A stretch of DNA of 64,000 nucleotides from Rhodosporidiobolus odoratus (Eukaryota; Basidiomycota; Microbotryomycetes; Sporidiobolales; Sporidiobolaceae), in assembly GCA_034387635.1 (NCBI GenBank), contig JAOANU010000003.1, positions 248,001 to 312,000 on the forward strand, given 5' to 3'. The notes beneath the pieces are model-generated. The model was not told the DNA's origin and did no database searches. It worked only from the letters and a program-made list of their open reading frames with translations. Every line of letters begins with the position of its first letter. Position 1 is the stretch's first letter. A program made the translations under genes and the position numbers. Positions 9,200 to 19,470 of the stretch are shown one piece after another.

Positions 9200-11824
9200 A
9201 ACGTACGTAATCATCGCTACTGCCCCCAAAGAAAGTCTGTACCATGGCCCCTACAAACCCTGCCGGACTCTTTGTAGCGCGCTTGTCGAGTTCGGCCTTG
9301 GCTTTGGTCTCGGGAGGGGAGGAAGAGGAGGTGGAAAAGGCGATTGAGCGACGAGCTCGACGTTGACGTGCTTCGGTGTCGTTCGTCCAGGAGGTTGGAG
9401 AGGCGTCGCCTGACTCGGCGGCGGCGGTAGAGGTGGAAGTAGGGATAGGGGCGACGATCTTGGTCACAAAGGAGGGTTGGAAGGATGATTCGGCCGAAGA
9501 GGGCGAGGAAGAGGAAGAAGGGTAAGAGCTGAACCCTCCATTGGGGATAACGACGTCGTTAGGAATCGAGTCGTAGTCGATCAAGTCGGTTTCCGTCTCG
9601 GCTGAGTCATCGCTCGAAGAAGATCCCGAACCCGAACCGGGGAGGGCGACGTTTCCCACAACAGAATTGCGGTAGTAGACTTGGTTCGAGTGGAGGACCA
9701 ATTTATCATTGACCCTAATGATGACACAGCAATACGTATCAGTCTCGAGCACATACGACAGAAAGGAGAAAGGAAGAAAGCGACTCACCAAATATTGAAC
9801 CCCCCATCCGCCTCCCCGGGAGTATTCAACCAAATATCCTGTCTCAAATCAGTCCATTCTCCCGTCTTGAACGTCCAACTCCCCCTTCCGATCGACATTC
9901 CATAAACCGAATTGCAGTAACTCAACGGCCCAAGTTGACACAGGGCATCGACTTGTTTCTCTCGGGGAGCGTAGAGATAGAGCTGTATCAAAAGACACCA
10001 GGAGAACGGGTCAGTAGGGTGCTAGCGAGAGTGGAGAAGAGGGCTAAGGGGGAAGGAAGGCGTACCTCTCCCATCCCGTCCTTGCGGAACATCATGCGAG
10101 TCGAGAAACAGTCCTCGGCAGCGGCACCGCCCGAGCAGGCTTTCTTGCCACCAAAGAGTCCGGGAAGTTTGCCACCCTTGACAAAGTCGAAACCGGTCGG
10201 GAAGAAGACCGAGTAAGAAAAGGAAACGTTGGTGGCGGCGGCGATGTCGACTGTGTGCCATGGGAACAGGATCGAGGTCAGTTTCGGATCGACCTGAGGG
10301 CGCGAGGCAAAGGAGAGAAGAGAGGCAGAAAGGAAACTCACTCTTCGACGAGTAAAACCCAACCCCACCCTGCGGCGTCTTTCCCGGATTCCGACTTCCT
10401 TTCGGGTAAGCGATCTGCAAAGCCGGTTTCGTATCCTTCTGAACGCCCTTAGTCCACTGCGTAGCCGGAGGTCCCGTCTTGAGAACGGCGACGTTGTTTG
10501 CACCCCAAGAGAAATTGGCTTTGTCAACGACGTCGGTGATGAACGACGCGAGGGAGTAGAAGTAGGTCTTTTCTTTCCAAAAGGTCAGACCGTCGGTTAG
10601 GCCGTTGGAAGAGGAGGAGGAAGAAGAAGAGGTCGAGGTGGCTTTGGGGACGGTGGTGCTGCATTGCATCAAGTGGGTTAGTCGAGGAAGCAAAGGAAGG
10701 AGGAAGAAGGCAAACGCACGTCGTCTCTTTCGTGGTTGTTGCTTTGGCAGTGGTAGCCTTTGACGTTGTGGTAGTCTTGGCTTTGGCGGTAGTGCTGCGG
10801 GTAAGCAAGACAGCTAAGTATAGGCGCGCAGATATGAACGGAAAAGGAAAGTCAAGGCGCACGAAGTCTTGCTAGTTGTAGCTGCCTTCTTGCTAGTTGT
10901 GGTCGCCTTCTTGCTGGTTGTGGTCGCTTTCTTGCTAGTCGTCGTCGCCTTGCTAGTCGTGGTCGTCTTCTTGCTAGTCGTGGTCGCTTTCTTAGTCGTC
11001 GTCGACGTCGCCTTCTTCGTTGACGTTGCGGAGGTCGGCTTCTTCGTCGTAGTCGTACTAGACGTCCTCGTAGCTCCCCCATTCGCCTGAACACTCCTAG
11101 TCGTCGAACTAGCCGCCTTCCTACTACTCACAGAGCTAGCACTCTTTTTGGCCGCCTCGATCGCACTCAACCTAACCCTCTGCCCCGTCAAAAACGGCGT
11201 AGGTTCCACCCCGTTCACACTCCTAGACTCGAGCAACCCAAGGTACAAATCAATGAGGTTGGTCGTGTCCCTCTTGTTTAGCCTCGTCAATTGATGAGGA
11301 GGTAATGTTCGAGGGTCTAGTTGACCGAAGGAGATGAGGGCGTGGAGTTCGGCGAAGAGGGCTGAGGAGGAGTTTGAGAGGATTGGGATTGGGGTGGGGA
11401 GAGCTGAGGAGCTCGAGGGCGAGAGGGTTAGGGTTGAATAGATTGGATAGGTTGGGCTGGCGGTTGGGGTGGGACGTCCGATGTTGGTGGAAGGGGCCGC
11501 GAGCGGGGAAGGGGAGGAGGAGGCGACATAGACGAACGAGGGAGCCGTGGCGGAAGAAGAAGAAGAAGAAGAAGAAGAAGAAGAGGCGGCGGAAGAAGAA
11601 AGGGAGTAGTCGGAGGGAAAGAAGAAGTCGCTACCAGTAGCGACCCAGAAGCTCTCCGTACCGGCAGAGGCGGACTTGGCAACGGTGGTGGAGGGCGACG
11701 CGACTTTGACATTGACAGCCTGGTTGAGGTGCTTCGAGTTCAAGATGGGTCGAGGAAGGGCAGTCGCGTCCTGCGCGCAGGTGAGGGCGAAGACGATCGC
11801 CGAAACGACGGAGAGCGGCAGCAT
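9117..11824 (-). CDS. Secreted polysaccharide lyase, PL14-like, with Ser/Thr-rich stalk (748 aa)
   Basis: Seven exons join cleanly: 11824-10863, 10794-10720, 10658-10342, 10250-10066, 9982-9789, 9714-9207 and a final 6-nt piece 9122-9117 (Gly plus stop). A signal peptide is visible (MLPLSVVSAIVFALTCAQD). About 200 residues rich in Ser/Thr/Pro follow, then a Thr/Ser/Lys tandem repeat (ATTSKK units), a probable O-glycosylated stalk. The catalytic-type domain spans roughly residues 385-600: FSWGANNVAVLKTG, PALQIAYPKGSRNP, FSYSVFFPTGFDFVKGG, GGKKACSGG, CFSTRMMFRKDGMGE, YGMSIGRGSWTF, WLNTPGEADGGFNIWVND. These are the hallmarks of fungal PL14-type (alginate/glucuronan) lyases. The Ser-rich C-terminal tail is unusual for the family. 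Substrate is inferred only. The last intron carries a TTTC microsatellite; if that intron is retained the protein instead ends in a Phe/Leu/Ser repeat with a stop at 9123. Confidence 0.85.
9146..9201. repeat. (AAAG)n microsatellite
   Basis: About 14 uninterrupted AAAG units on the plus strand, read as TTTC in the gene direction. It sits inside the last intron of the lyase gene, between the GTACGT donor at 9206 and the CTAG acceptor at 9123, and doubles as its polypyrimidine tract. Confidence 0.9.
10863..11060 (-). repeat. Tandem Thr/Ser/Lys codon repeat in the lyase stalk
   Basis: Short imperfect units encoding (K)ATTSKK and TTTSK repeats within the first exon of the lyase gene. The repetition is clear in both DNA and protein and continues weakly into exon 2. 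It likely encodes a flexible glycosylated linker. Confidence 0.8.
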
Positions 11825-12458
11825 AGCTACTGTAAGGGCGAGGCGGGCGGGCAGGTACTAGTGCTGGTGGATGTGGGAGTGGGAGGAGTTCGAGGTCCGG
11901 CCGGCGGGATGAAAAGTAGTCGGTGAGTTGCGGGGCTGCTCAGCAGTCCGGGCTTGTGGGTAGGTTCGGCCCAGTGTTGGATGTAGTTGCGCCGGGCAAG
12001 GACAAGACAGAAAAGGACCAGCCGGTTGCGTTTGTGAGGGAAGTAGCAGGAGTGAGAAGTGGGAAGCAGAACCACGTCCCGCCGGCCTGCGTGACTTTGT
12101 ACTGCTTGGCACGTAGTCCTGCCATTTCGCTTGACTGCTCAGTTGCTTGCGTAGAGTGTTTGCGAGTTGCAGTAGCGAGAGAGAAGGCGGGCGAAAGTCG
12201 GGACCAGCCATCTCACCTCGAAGTAGGGAGGGCGAGAAGGCGGGCTGTAAGCGAGGGTCGGAGGCTTGGCAGAGTAGTTCAGTGCAATCAGCGCGCGTGT
12301 CATGCATCGGACAGCAGCCATGCGACAGGTGCTGAGAGCGTGTTGAGGGAACGAGAGAGACTCTGGCGGAGATGAGACAAGAACATAATGAGGAATCTTA
12401 GGAGGAGAGGGACAGAGAGTACAGTTCTACAGTCCATACAAGCACCGGAGCCCTTGCA
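11825..12458. promoter_or_regulatory. Divergent promoter region, lyase gene / dynactin p24
   Basis: The two flanking genes are transcribed away from each other. Open frames here occur on both strands at similar lengths and lack family features. No specific binding site is claimed. Confidence 0.4.
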
Positions 12459-13499
12459 ATGGCTACTACAGACCCCGTTACTCCACCAGTCATCACCCCG
12501 CAACTCTCTCTGACCCTCCGAATCCGCTTCCTCGAATCCCTCCTCATCTCGAATCAACCACAATCTCCCTCTCCCTCTCCCTCTCCTACCTCAAACCATG
12601 TACCTCTGACACGAAGAGTGGCACGAGTACAGCAACAACTCGACACTGCCCTTGCAACTGCGTCAGGGGGAGCCAGTGCCGGGACCGCTTCATCATCGTC
12701 AAGTGGGGGGTCCGCGAGTGAAGCTATCCGACGGTTTGTACAGAATTGCAAGCTCCCTTACCGTCCCTTCTGTTGGATCTGTGCCGCTGATTTTTTTTTG
12801 ATTGCGCAGACGACCTCAACTCCCCACTCCTCTCCGTCGCTCCCCTCCCCCTGTCTTCCCCTCTTTGTACGGGAGAAGAAGCACCAACTTCCCCTCAAGC
12901 CAAAGTCGCCCTGATCCTCGAAGCAGAACAAGAGATCAAGCTTCTAGAACGAGATCTGAGGGAGTTGGCAGTACTGGACGAGAGAGGAGTAGTCGGAGCA
13001 GGAAAATTGGGAGGTTCGTCCCGTTTAATCGGGTTTTCTCCACTCTCTTTCCCGTCTCTGGTCTTCCTCCTCTTCCTCCGACTCCTGACGTCCTTGTTCC
13101 CTGATGTGCCTGTGCGGATATGAGCAGAGCACGAAGCCCTAAAAGCAGACTTGACCGCCCTTCGCTCGAGAACAACCCCAACCGCCTCCTCCTACGCTAC
13201 ACTCGAATCTCGCACCACCACCCTCTTACAAAACTATAACGACTACGTACGAGTCCCGTTCCTCTCTCTCTCCACCTCTCTCCTCTTCCTCCTCATCCGA
13301 TCAACCTTCCTACCTCTGTCTCGATCAAGCCTGATCTGATAAATGAATGGTGTTCCGGGGGGTTTGCGCTTGATCCCCGCAGATCTCGACCCTCTCTGAA
13401 CTGTTCGTCTCCTGGAACGACATCCTCACCGAAGCGGAAGAAGCCGTCACGACACTAGAAAAACAAAAAGCGAGAGAGGGGGCTTATGATGTCTCGTAG
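12459..13499 (+). CDS. Dynactin subunit 3 (p24) homologue, 242 aa
   Basis: Four exons (12459-12747, 12810-13013, 13128-13246, 13383-13499) give 242 residues that are mostly helical with heptad leucines. Matching family landmarks are RIRFLESLL near the N-terminus, RVARVQQQLDTAL, the AIRRFVQNYDLNSPLL block, KVALILEAEQEIKLLERDLR, and the C-terminal ISTLSELFVSWNDILTEAEE, which parallels the FVQWDELL motif of animal p24. p24 is a shoulder subunit of dynactin, the dynein activator, so the product should act on cytoplasmic microtubule transport and nuclear migration. The first intron has a GC donor (GCAAGC) with a normal CAG acceptor; the frame demands this splice, because the nearby GT sites give the wrong phase. 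Short proline/serine-rich inserts separate the helices. Start is the first ATG in the frame. Confidence 0.8.
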
Positions 13500-13596
13500 C
13501 GCGACGTAATGTAGAGCATGAACCCGAGTTGCATAGAGTCTGGCCTTCTCTGCCGTGCCGAGGAGAAGGGGGTAGGCAAGAACGGTAGACAAGGTG

Positions 13597-13621
13597 CGAG
13601 AGAGAGAGAGAGAGAGAGAGA
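13597..13621. repeat. (GA)n microsatellite
   Basis: A run of about 12 GA dinucleotides in the 312-bp convergent intergenic stretch between the dynactin gene and the UBC6-type gene. No other feature is seen in that stretch. Confidence 0.9.
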
Positions 13622-13811
13622 AGGAGCGAGAACGATTAAGACTACAACTATTGGGGAAACTCAGGACGACAGAGCGTAGTATACTACAGAAGCACGGAAC
13701 AGACCCAAAAAAAAGTAACGAAATATCACGACAAGCACAGGGTCACTACTACACTTAAAAGTGGCAGCTCCCTGTCCTGTCCTAGTATACCCAACTACCC
13801 TCGCCTCGAAT

Positions 13812-15494
13812 TCAAGCCACCTTCCTGACCACCGCCGCAACCAATGCCAACAAAACGACCAGAATCGCTCTGTCCACCCAACCGGGCGGACCTCCCCCTC
13901 CGATCCATTCCCCATCCGTACTACTGCTTTCAGGGGCGATTCCGGCTGCCAGTGCGAGAGGGGGAGGAGGAGGAGGAGGGGGTGGAGCAGTTTGGGGGAG
14001 GTTTGAGAGGTTAGGTGTTGGTGAAGAAGGGGAAGAAGAAGTGGGGCAGGCGGATCGAGAGGGAGAGGTAGAGGTTAAGGGAGAAGGAGGCGGGAGGTGG
14101 GCGGCAGAGAGTCGCGGTGCACCGGGGGGACAGAGGGAGTGCGTTAGGTGAGAGGATGAGGGTGAGGAGGCTGAGACTGAGGCAGATGAAGAAGTTGCAG
14201 GCACTGGCAGATCGAGTCGACCGGGGGAGGGAGCGCGATGCGGATGTGGATGGGGATGGGTATGGGTATGGTGAGGAAGAGGAGCGTGCGGGTGCGAAGA
14301 TGAACGAGCAGGAGCAGAGGGGAAGATGGCGGTTGGAGCGCTGGATGCAGCCGGGAGGGCAGCGGAAAGGGCGGAAGAGTCCTCTTCGTCTGACAGATGT
14401 CCTGAAGCTGGTGTGGAAGGTTTGCTGGTCGCCAGGATCTCTTCAGTCTGCTGCGCATCGTCCTGTACCCTCTCCACTTGAGTCACTTCAATCTTGACCC
14501 CACCATTGGCTTCCTCCTCTGCTCCACTGGACGCTTTCTCCCTCTCTCCCTCCACGGCCACAGGGAGACCAGCATGAGACTCGGGATCAGCGGCGTTGTA
14601 TCCGCATGCGCTGCAGCACCAAGTCTTGCTGGCGTGCGCAAGGCGACGTCGTTCGGCTGGAGGAGCGTCCAGCGAGCCAACTGCGCCTTTCGGCTGCGAA
14701 GAATACATCAAAGAGGAGGGGAGAGGCAGTCAGTGGGAATCGCGACATCCAGCGTAAGCGATCGAGACGAGGGGGAGAATGTCAACGTACCTCGGTCTCG
14801 AAGAACGCCGTCAAAGCCAACATAGCCGTCCTGATGCCCCACGAAGGCTGCCATGTTTCGCTACATAGTTGACATCGCGACAGACGTCAATGGACGGCGT
14901 AAGGTAAAAGTGACGAGGAGAGTGGACGAACGGATGAAAAGACGAGATGCTCAAGCAGACTTTCTTGTTCACCTCGAACCTACCACTCGGAGTAAGGAGG
15001 TAGACCTCGGGAGGCTTGAAGGGGTACTCGGAAGGGAGCTGTCAAGCAGGTAATGAAAGCAGGTAATGACATGAGTCAGCAAAGATGGGGTTTGAGCCGA
15101 CAAGTGGGGGAGGCTACTACGACGAAGAAGCTCACAGTGAGTTTCCCGTGGTATTGACCGCCTGTTCGTACCGTTCAGGAGCACATGAGAGCGATCAGCG
15201 AGCAAGTCCTAGTCGACGAGGCTGGCGAACGACAAGAACCGCGTAAACAGACAGACCTTGAAAGTCTCCCCCGGGCCCTTTGATAGTGAAATGCCAGCTG
15301 AACAAGTCATCCTGGGTCCTCGTAGAGCGTCAGCGCAGCGGTGCGATCTAGAGCTCGAGCGAGGTGACGAGAGGAGGTCAAGTTACCTCGAGAGGGGCGG
15401 CATTGTAACTCGTCTCGGGATCGGATGCCAACTCGGCTGCCTCTTGTAGCAACCTGCGCACTCCGGCAGAGCGCTTTGAGAGATTGGTGGCCAT
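13812..15494 (-). CDS. UBC6: Ubiquitin-conjugating enzyme E2, UBC6/UBE2J type (415 aa)
   Basis: Six exons (15494-15387, 15311-15257, 15161-15136, 15038-14932, 14860-14791, 14693-13812) encode 415 residues. The E2 fold is complete: N-terminal helix (SKRSAGVRRLLQEAAEL), DDLFSWHFTIKGP, the YPFKPPEVYLLTPSGRF strand region, the active-site segment NKKVCLSISSFHPETWQPSW with catalytic Cys91, and the GIRTAMLALTAFF helix. The family Asn of typical E2s is absent, as usual for UBC6/UBE2J. A long, poorly conserved Pro/Ser/His-rich linker follows (alternating His-Pro/His-Thr runs and a poly-Pro tract). The chain ends in a hydrophobic tail anchor (ILVVLLALVAAVV) with RK next to it. Tail-anchored UBC6 enzymes sit in the ER membrane facing the cytosol and act in ER-associated degradation. 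The linker here is much longer than in yeast Ubc6. One exon is only 26 nt. Confidence 0.93.
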
Positions 15495-15789
15495 ACTTGA
15501 GGTGTATGTGGGGTGAGCAAGGGTCGAGATTGAGGTGGAGTTGGGGTCGGAGGACTCGGAGGAACACGTCGCTCGCTTGTTTTCCTCTGCTATCAGGTGG
15601 ACTCGGGTCAGAGGTACAATCGGCGCTGTACCTAAGCGCGTCTGGCAGGCTCAGCGGGGATGGAGGTGCAAGTGGCAAAAGGGCGGCGAACGGGAGCCGG
15701 TGTCTGTAGTAACCTGGAACCAGTTCACCCTCCGCCGTAGCGTCAGGGTTGCTAGCTAGACGACGTGCTATTCTCTCCCAACCTCCCAT

Positions 15790-16320
15790 GCAAGCCAGTT
15801 TTGCCCTCCGAGTCGCGCCAAGCCTCTTTCGTTTCGTATCCTTACGTCCTACGACCTAGTCTACATCGACGGACAATACGGGGTCTCTCCAGAGCCGTTT
15901 ATACTCCTCTTTTCGAGCACGTCCATGCTCATGGTTCCTCGCTCCACCGAAGTTTTTAACCTCCGAGCCCGCCCAACGACATCCATCCTTCTTCCTCACC
16001 TCAAACGCCTCGCGCTGCGGCCGAGCAGCAATGAGATCGTTTTCCTGCCCCTCCGTTGACTCCACCTCGACGACGACGAGTCCGTCGCTCCAGAGTTCCT
16101 CCCTTCTCTCGAAGCTCACCAACAAACCCTCGAGATGGTTGTCGTGTGTATCAGTGGGCGCCGTATCCCTGCGAGATCAGCGATGCGCTTCGTGTCTGGT
16201 GCCAGGGATCCGGGGTTGAGCTCAGGGTGGTACAGGCGAGGACTAGGCGGCGTGTCGGTGTTGTCGCATGGAGAGGGGAAATTCAATGGCATGAAAAGAA
16301 AACTCGAGTTCGGTTTCTAG
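15790..16320 (+). pseudogene. Interrupted coding-like stretch (possible decayed F-box/LRR-type gene)
   Basis: One plus-strand frame reads as convincing protein from about 15790 to 16056 (SYDLVYIDGQYGV, LLPHLKRLALRPSSNEIVF), meets a single TGA at about 16057, and resumes in the same frame as LHLDDDESVAPEFLPSLEAH and VVVCISGRRIPARSAMRF until a TAG near 16320. The leucine pattern resembles the LRR part of F-box-like proteins in this window, but no F-box is seen. Alternatives are a 55-nt intron using a GTTTTC donor that removes the TGA but changes frame, or chance openness in GC-rich DNA. No confident start codon. The neighbouring UBC6-type gene is divergent and TRP2 lies just downstream. Confidence 0.3.
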
Positions 16321-16493
16321 GTCTGTTTTCTCGTCCATAGACCCGCGTCATAGTGTCTATACCGCTGCTCCGTGTCGTGGACAACGTGAGACGCTTCAAG
16401 TACTTGTCAAGATGACATTGGTTCTCTCCGACAAATCTCCGGCTTCCTTGACTCGGCTTTTCTGCTACACTCTCTCGTTAAACTCACCCGGAC

Positions 16494-19215
16494 ATGCCGA
16501 CAGTAAGCTACTCGCCTACAATCAGACTCCCCGAGATACCAGCGCGCCCAGCGGCCGTGTCAAACAGTTCTCGAGGTCTCAGCGACTCGAACTGATGAAG
16601 CTCCTTCTCCTTGGCCATGCTCGGGAGGAGGGCCGGAGTACGCCGTGGTGTCGCAGAAGAGTGATACTGACCAGCTCCTTCTGTCCGCACAGCCAGCACT
16701 CTCCCACTCGCTCTCAACCCTCCTCTCCCTTCACCCTACCCTCCCTTCCTCGCCATCTTCCTCCTCTTCCTCCGCCTCGAAAGGGCACGTCCACCCGATC
16801 TGGTCAAGTCTGCCAGGAGACGTCCTCACGCCCATTGCGGCGTATCTGAGGTTGACGAACGGAGCAAAGGAGGATGTCGAGAGTTTCTTGTTGGAGAGTG
16901 CGGTGAAGGGGGAAACGGCTGGCAGGTGGAGCTTTATGGGAGCTAGTACGCTTCGCAGTCTTCCTCACCTTCCTTGAAAAAATAGCTAAGTATCGACGCC
17001 GCACAACCCTATTCTTTCTTCCCTCTCCCTCTCTACCTTACTTTCCTCCTGCGCCTCTCTCTCGCACCCTCTCGCAGACCCGAGCAAAGTCTACCGAACG
17101 GGTCCGAAGGAAACGACCGCAGGGGACCCGCTTGTCCCGCTGGAGCAGAAATTGAACGAGTACAAGTTCTTGAAGGTGCAGGGAGCGCCGCCTCTGACAG
17201 GTACGTTGGTCAGTCTCTACTGACAGGCATTCACGTCCGCGGGCACATTCGCGCGCCAGGGAGCGGGAATGGGTCCGTAAAAATGAAGTGCAGCTGATCC
17301 TCTTTTGCCTCGCGTTCTCTGCAGGTGGTGCAATCGGTTACGTGGGCTACGACTGCGTCCACTATTTCGAGCCCAAAACCGCCCGATCCGACTTGTCAGA
17401 CCCGGTCGGTATCCCTGAATCCGTCTTTCTCCTTCACGACACCATTGTCGCGTTCGACCACCTCTTCCAACGAGTTTACGTCGTCGGACATGTCTACCTT
17501 CCCTTCCCTTCCTCTTCTTCTTCCTCTTCCTCCTCGTCTTCTTCTACGCCTTCATTAGAGGTCACCGAGTCCATCACTCAAAGCTACGCCACCGCCTCTC
17601 GTTCCATCGCCCAAACCGCCCAAATCCTCCAATCCACCTCTCCCCTTCCCCTCCCTTCTCAACCCACTTTCTCGGCTTGTACTACGAAAGCGGAGGCAGT
17701 GAGCAATGTGGGTAAAGAGGGCTATGAGGGGTTCGTGACGAGTTTGAAGGCGAGTATCGTTCAGGGGGAGATTATTCAGGCGGTTCCTAGTCAGAGGTTG
17801 AGGAGGGAGACAAAGGTCGCACCGTTCAACATCTACCGGTTGAGTTTCCATTTCTCTCCCTCGCACGTGACCAAGTATACTGATGCCGCCACAACGTCGT
17901 CTCTCATGCTTTTTTTTTTTTTTTTTCTTCTTTTTCTTTTCTCCTAGTCAACTTCGCCAACTTAACCCCTCCCCTTACATGTTTTACATCCAATGCGGGA
18001 ACGGTGTCCAATTGGTTGGGGCTAGTCCGGAATGTTTGTGCAAGGTCGAGGCTGAGGAGGCCGAGGATGAGGATGAAGCGGGGGCGAGGGTGGAGAATCA
18101 TGCGATCGCTGGGACGGTCAGGAGGGGGAAGGATGCGAAAGGTAAGACTCGGTTTCCTTTCCTGCCCTGATCCCGGTTCGAACTCTTCAGCGAGCGTTTC
18201 TGCGAGGAGAGGGATAACTTGCGGGTGTAGGGCATCGGACCGGGGAAGAATCGCACGAGCCACACCTGACCTTTTTTTTTTTTTTTTTTTTTCCTTTTCT
18301 CCCGCCCTTTCATCTTTTTCGCCCCGCCTCGTCCACCGACAGAGGACGCCTCCCTCGCAGCCGAACTTCGAGCCTCAGTCAAAGACCGCGCGGAACACGT
18401 CATGCTGGTCGACCTCGCCCGAAACGACATCAATCGGGTTTGCAAACCCGATTCAGTCGTGGTGGACAGTTTGATGCAGGTGGAAAAGTTTAGCCACGTC
18501 ATGCATTTGACTAGTCAGGTCAGTGGAAGGTTGAGAGCGGGGTTGACTAGGTTCGTCTAGACATTCTCTCCCTCCTACATCTTTCTCCTTGATCCCTTCC
18601 TTTATGCCCTCGACTCAGCTTGCGCCTCCTCCCTCTGCCGCTCGCTGACTCGAATGTCGCATTGCAGGTTCGACGCCTTCCGCTCCATCTTTCCAGCGGG
18701 TACCGTCTCTGGCGCGCCCAAGATCCGCGCCATCGAATTGATCGCCTCCTTGGAACAAGAACGTCGGGGAGCTTATGCCGGTGCGGTCGGTTGGTGGGCT
18801 CTGGGGGAAGGAGGTGGTTGTGATACTTGCATTGCGATCAGGACTATGGTGGTCAAGACTTTGCAGACTCCGCAGGTGGGAGAGGGACGGGGACACGGCG
18901 AGGGAGAGGGAGAGGGAGAGGGCTGGGAGGTGTTTTTGCAGGCCGGAGGGGGGATCGTGTTTGACAGTGTCGAGGAGGATGAGTATGTCGAGACGATCAA
19001 TAAGTTGGGGGCTAATGTTAGATGTCTGGAGATGGCTGAAGGTGAGTTTCTGTCCATCCTTTTTTCCTCCTTCGATCAAACCGGGGCGGCCCGCACCAGC
19101 TCTTGCCGGTTCGGCTAATGTCGATAGATCGTTGCTGATGATTCTGGTGCTGTGTGCAGCTTATTATGCGGAGCAGCAGGAGGATGGGGAGGAAGGAGCT
19201 GAGCAGTATGTCTAG
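16494..19215 (+). CDS. TRP2: Anthranilate synthase component I
   Basis: Converts chorismate and ammonia (supplied by the glutaminase subunit) to anthranilate, the first step of tryptophan synthesis, in the cytosol. Eight exons are inferred; the first is a 9-nt exon (ATGCCGACA, 16494-16502) before a 190-nt intron with a good CTGAC branch and CCGCACAG acceptor. The rest are 16693-16945, 17078-17200, 17325-17838, 17948-18141, 18343-18550, 18668-19041 and 19160-19215. Landmarks: [10 protein letters not shown], the LLES-type element used for tryptophan feedback; [71 protein letters not shown]; and [11 protein letters not shown] Gly/Glu repeat (GEGEGEGEG) interrupts the segment before that last motif. 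No glutamine amidotransferase domain is fused, so this is the TrpE-like subunit alone. The start exon is the least certain part. Confidence 0.92.
17910..17926. repeat. Poly-T tract in TRP2 intron
   Basis: A run of about 17 T residues upstream of the CTCCTAG acceptor at 17947, acting as polypyrimidine tract of the fourth intron. Confidence 0.85.
18272..18292. repeat. Poly-T tract in TRP2 intron
   Basis: A run of 21 T residues after CACCTGACC, which looks like the branch site of the intron that ends at 18342. Unusually long homopolymer for a splice site. Confidence 0.85.
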
Positions 19216-19470
19216 AAACGCGAAGTTCGAGGCTGGAAAAGGCGACACTTGATTCGACTTCTGCCGAGTGTGCCATCGTGTTGTCTCGAGAGAGGGAAGC
19301 GTAGAGCTTACGGACGGAGAGCAGAGCGAGCTATTGAGTTAGTGAATGTCAGTCGTGCGTACAGTAGACGAGAATCGACGCGTTTCGACTTGCTGTTCTC
19401 GACTCGACTGTATCGCACAACTCGCTTGCCCAGCCCTTGCGAGCACAATAGACACTGTACTAGACGCGTC

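Noticed and set aside
9123..9206. Phe/Leu/Ser repeat as a true protein tail of the lyase
   Set aside because: A perfect GT-AG intron covers the repeat, so the repeat is more likely intronic; kept only as an alternative.
14144..14458. Separate Pro/Leu/His-rich ORF inside the UBC6-type gene
   Set aside because: Same strand, different frame of the low-complexity linker; no independent support.
18142..18342. Possible tRNA-like GGTTCGAAC element with a poly-T run in a TRP2 intron
   Set aside because: The bases around GTTCGAA do not form a T stem, and the poly-T follows a normal splice branch site.
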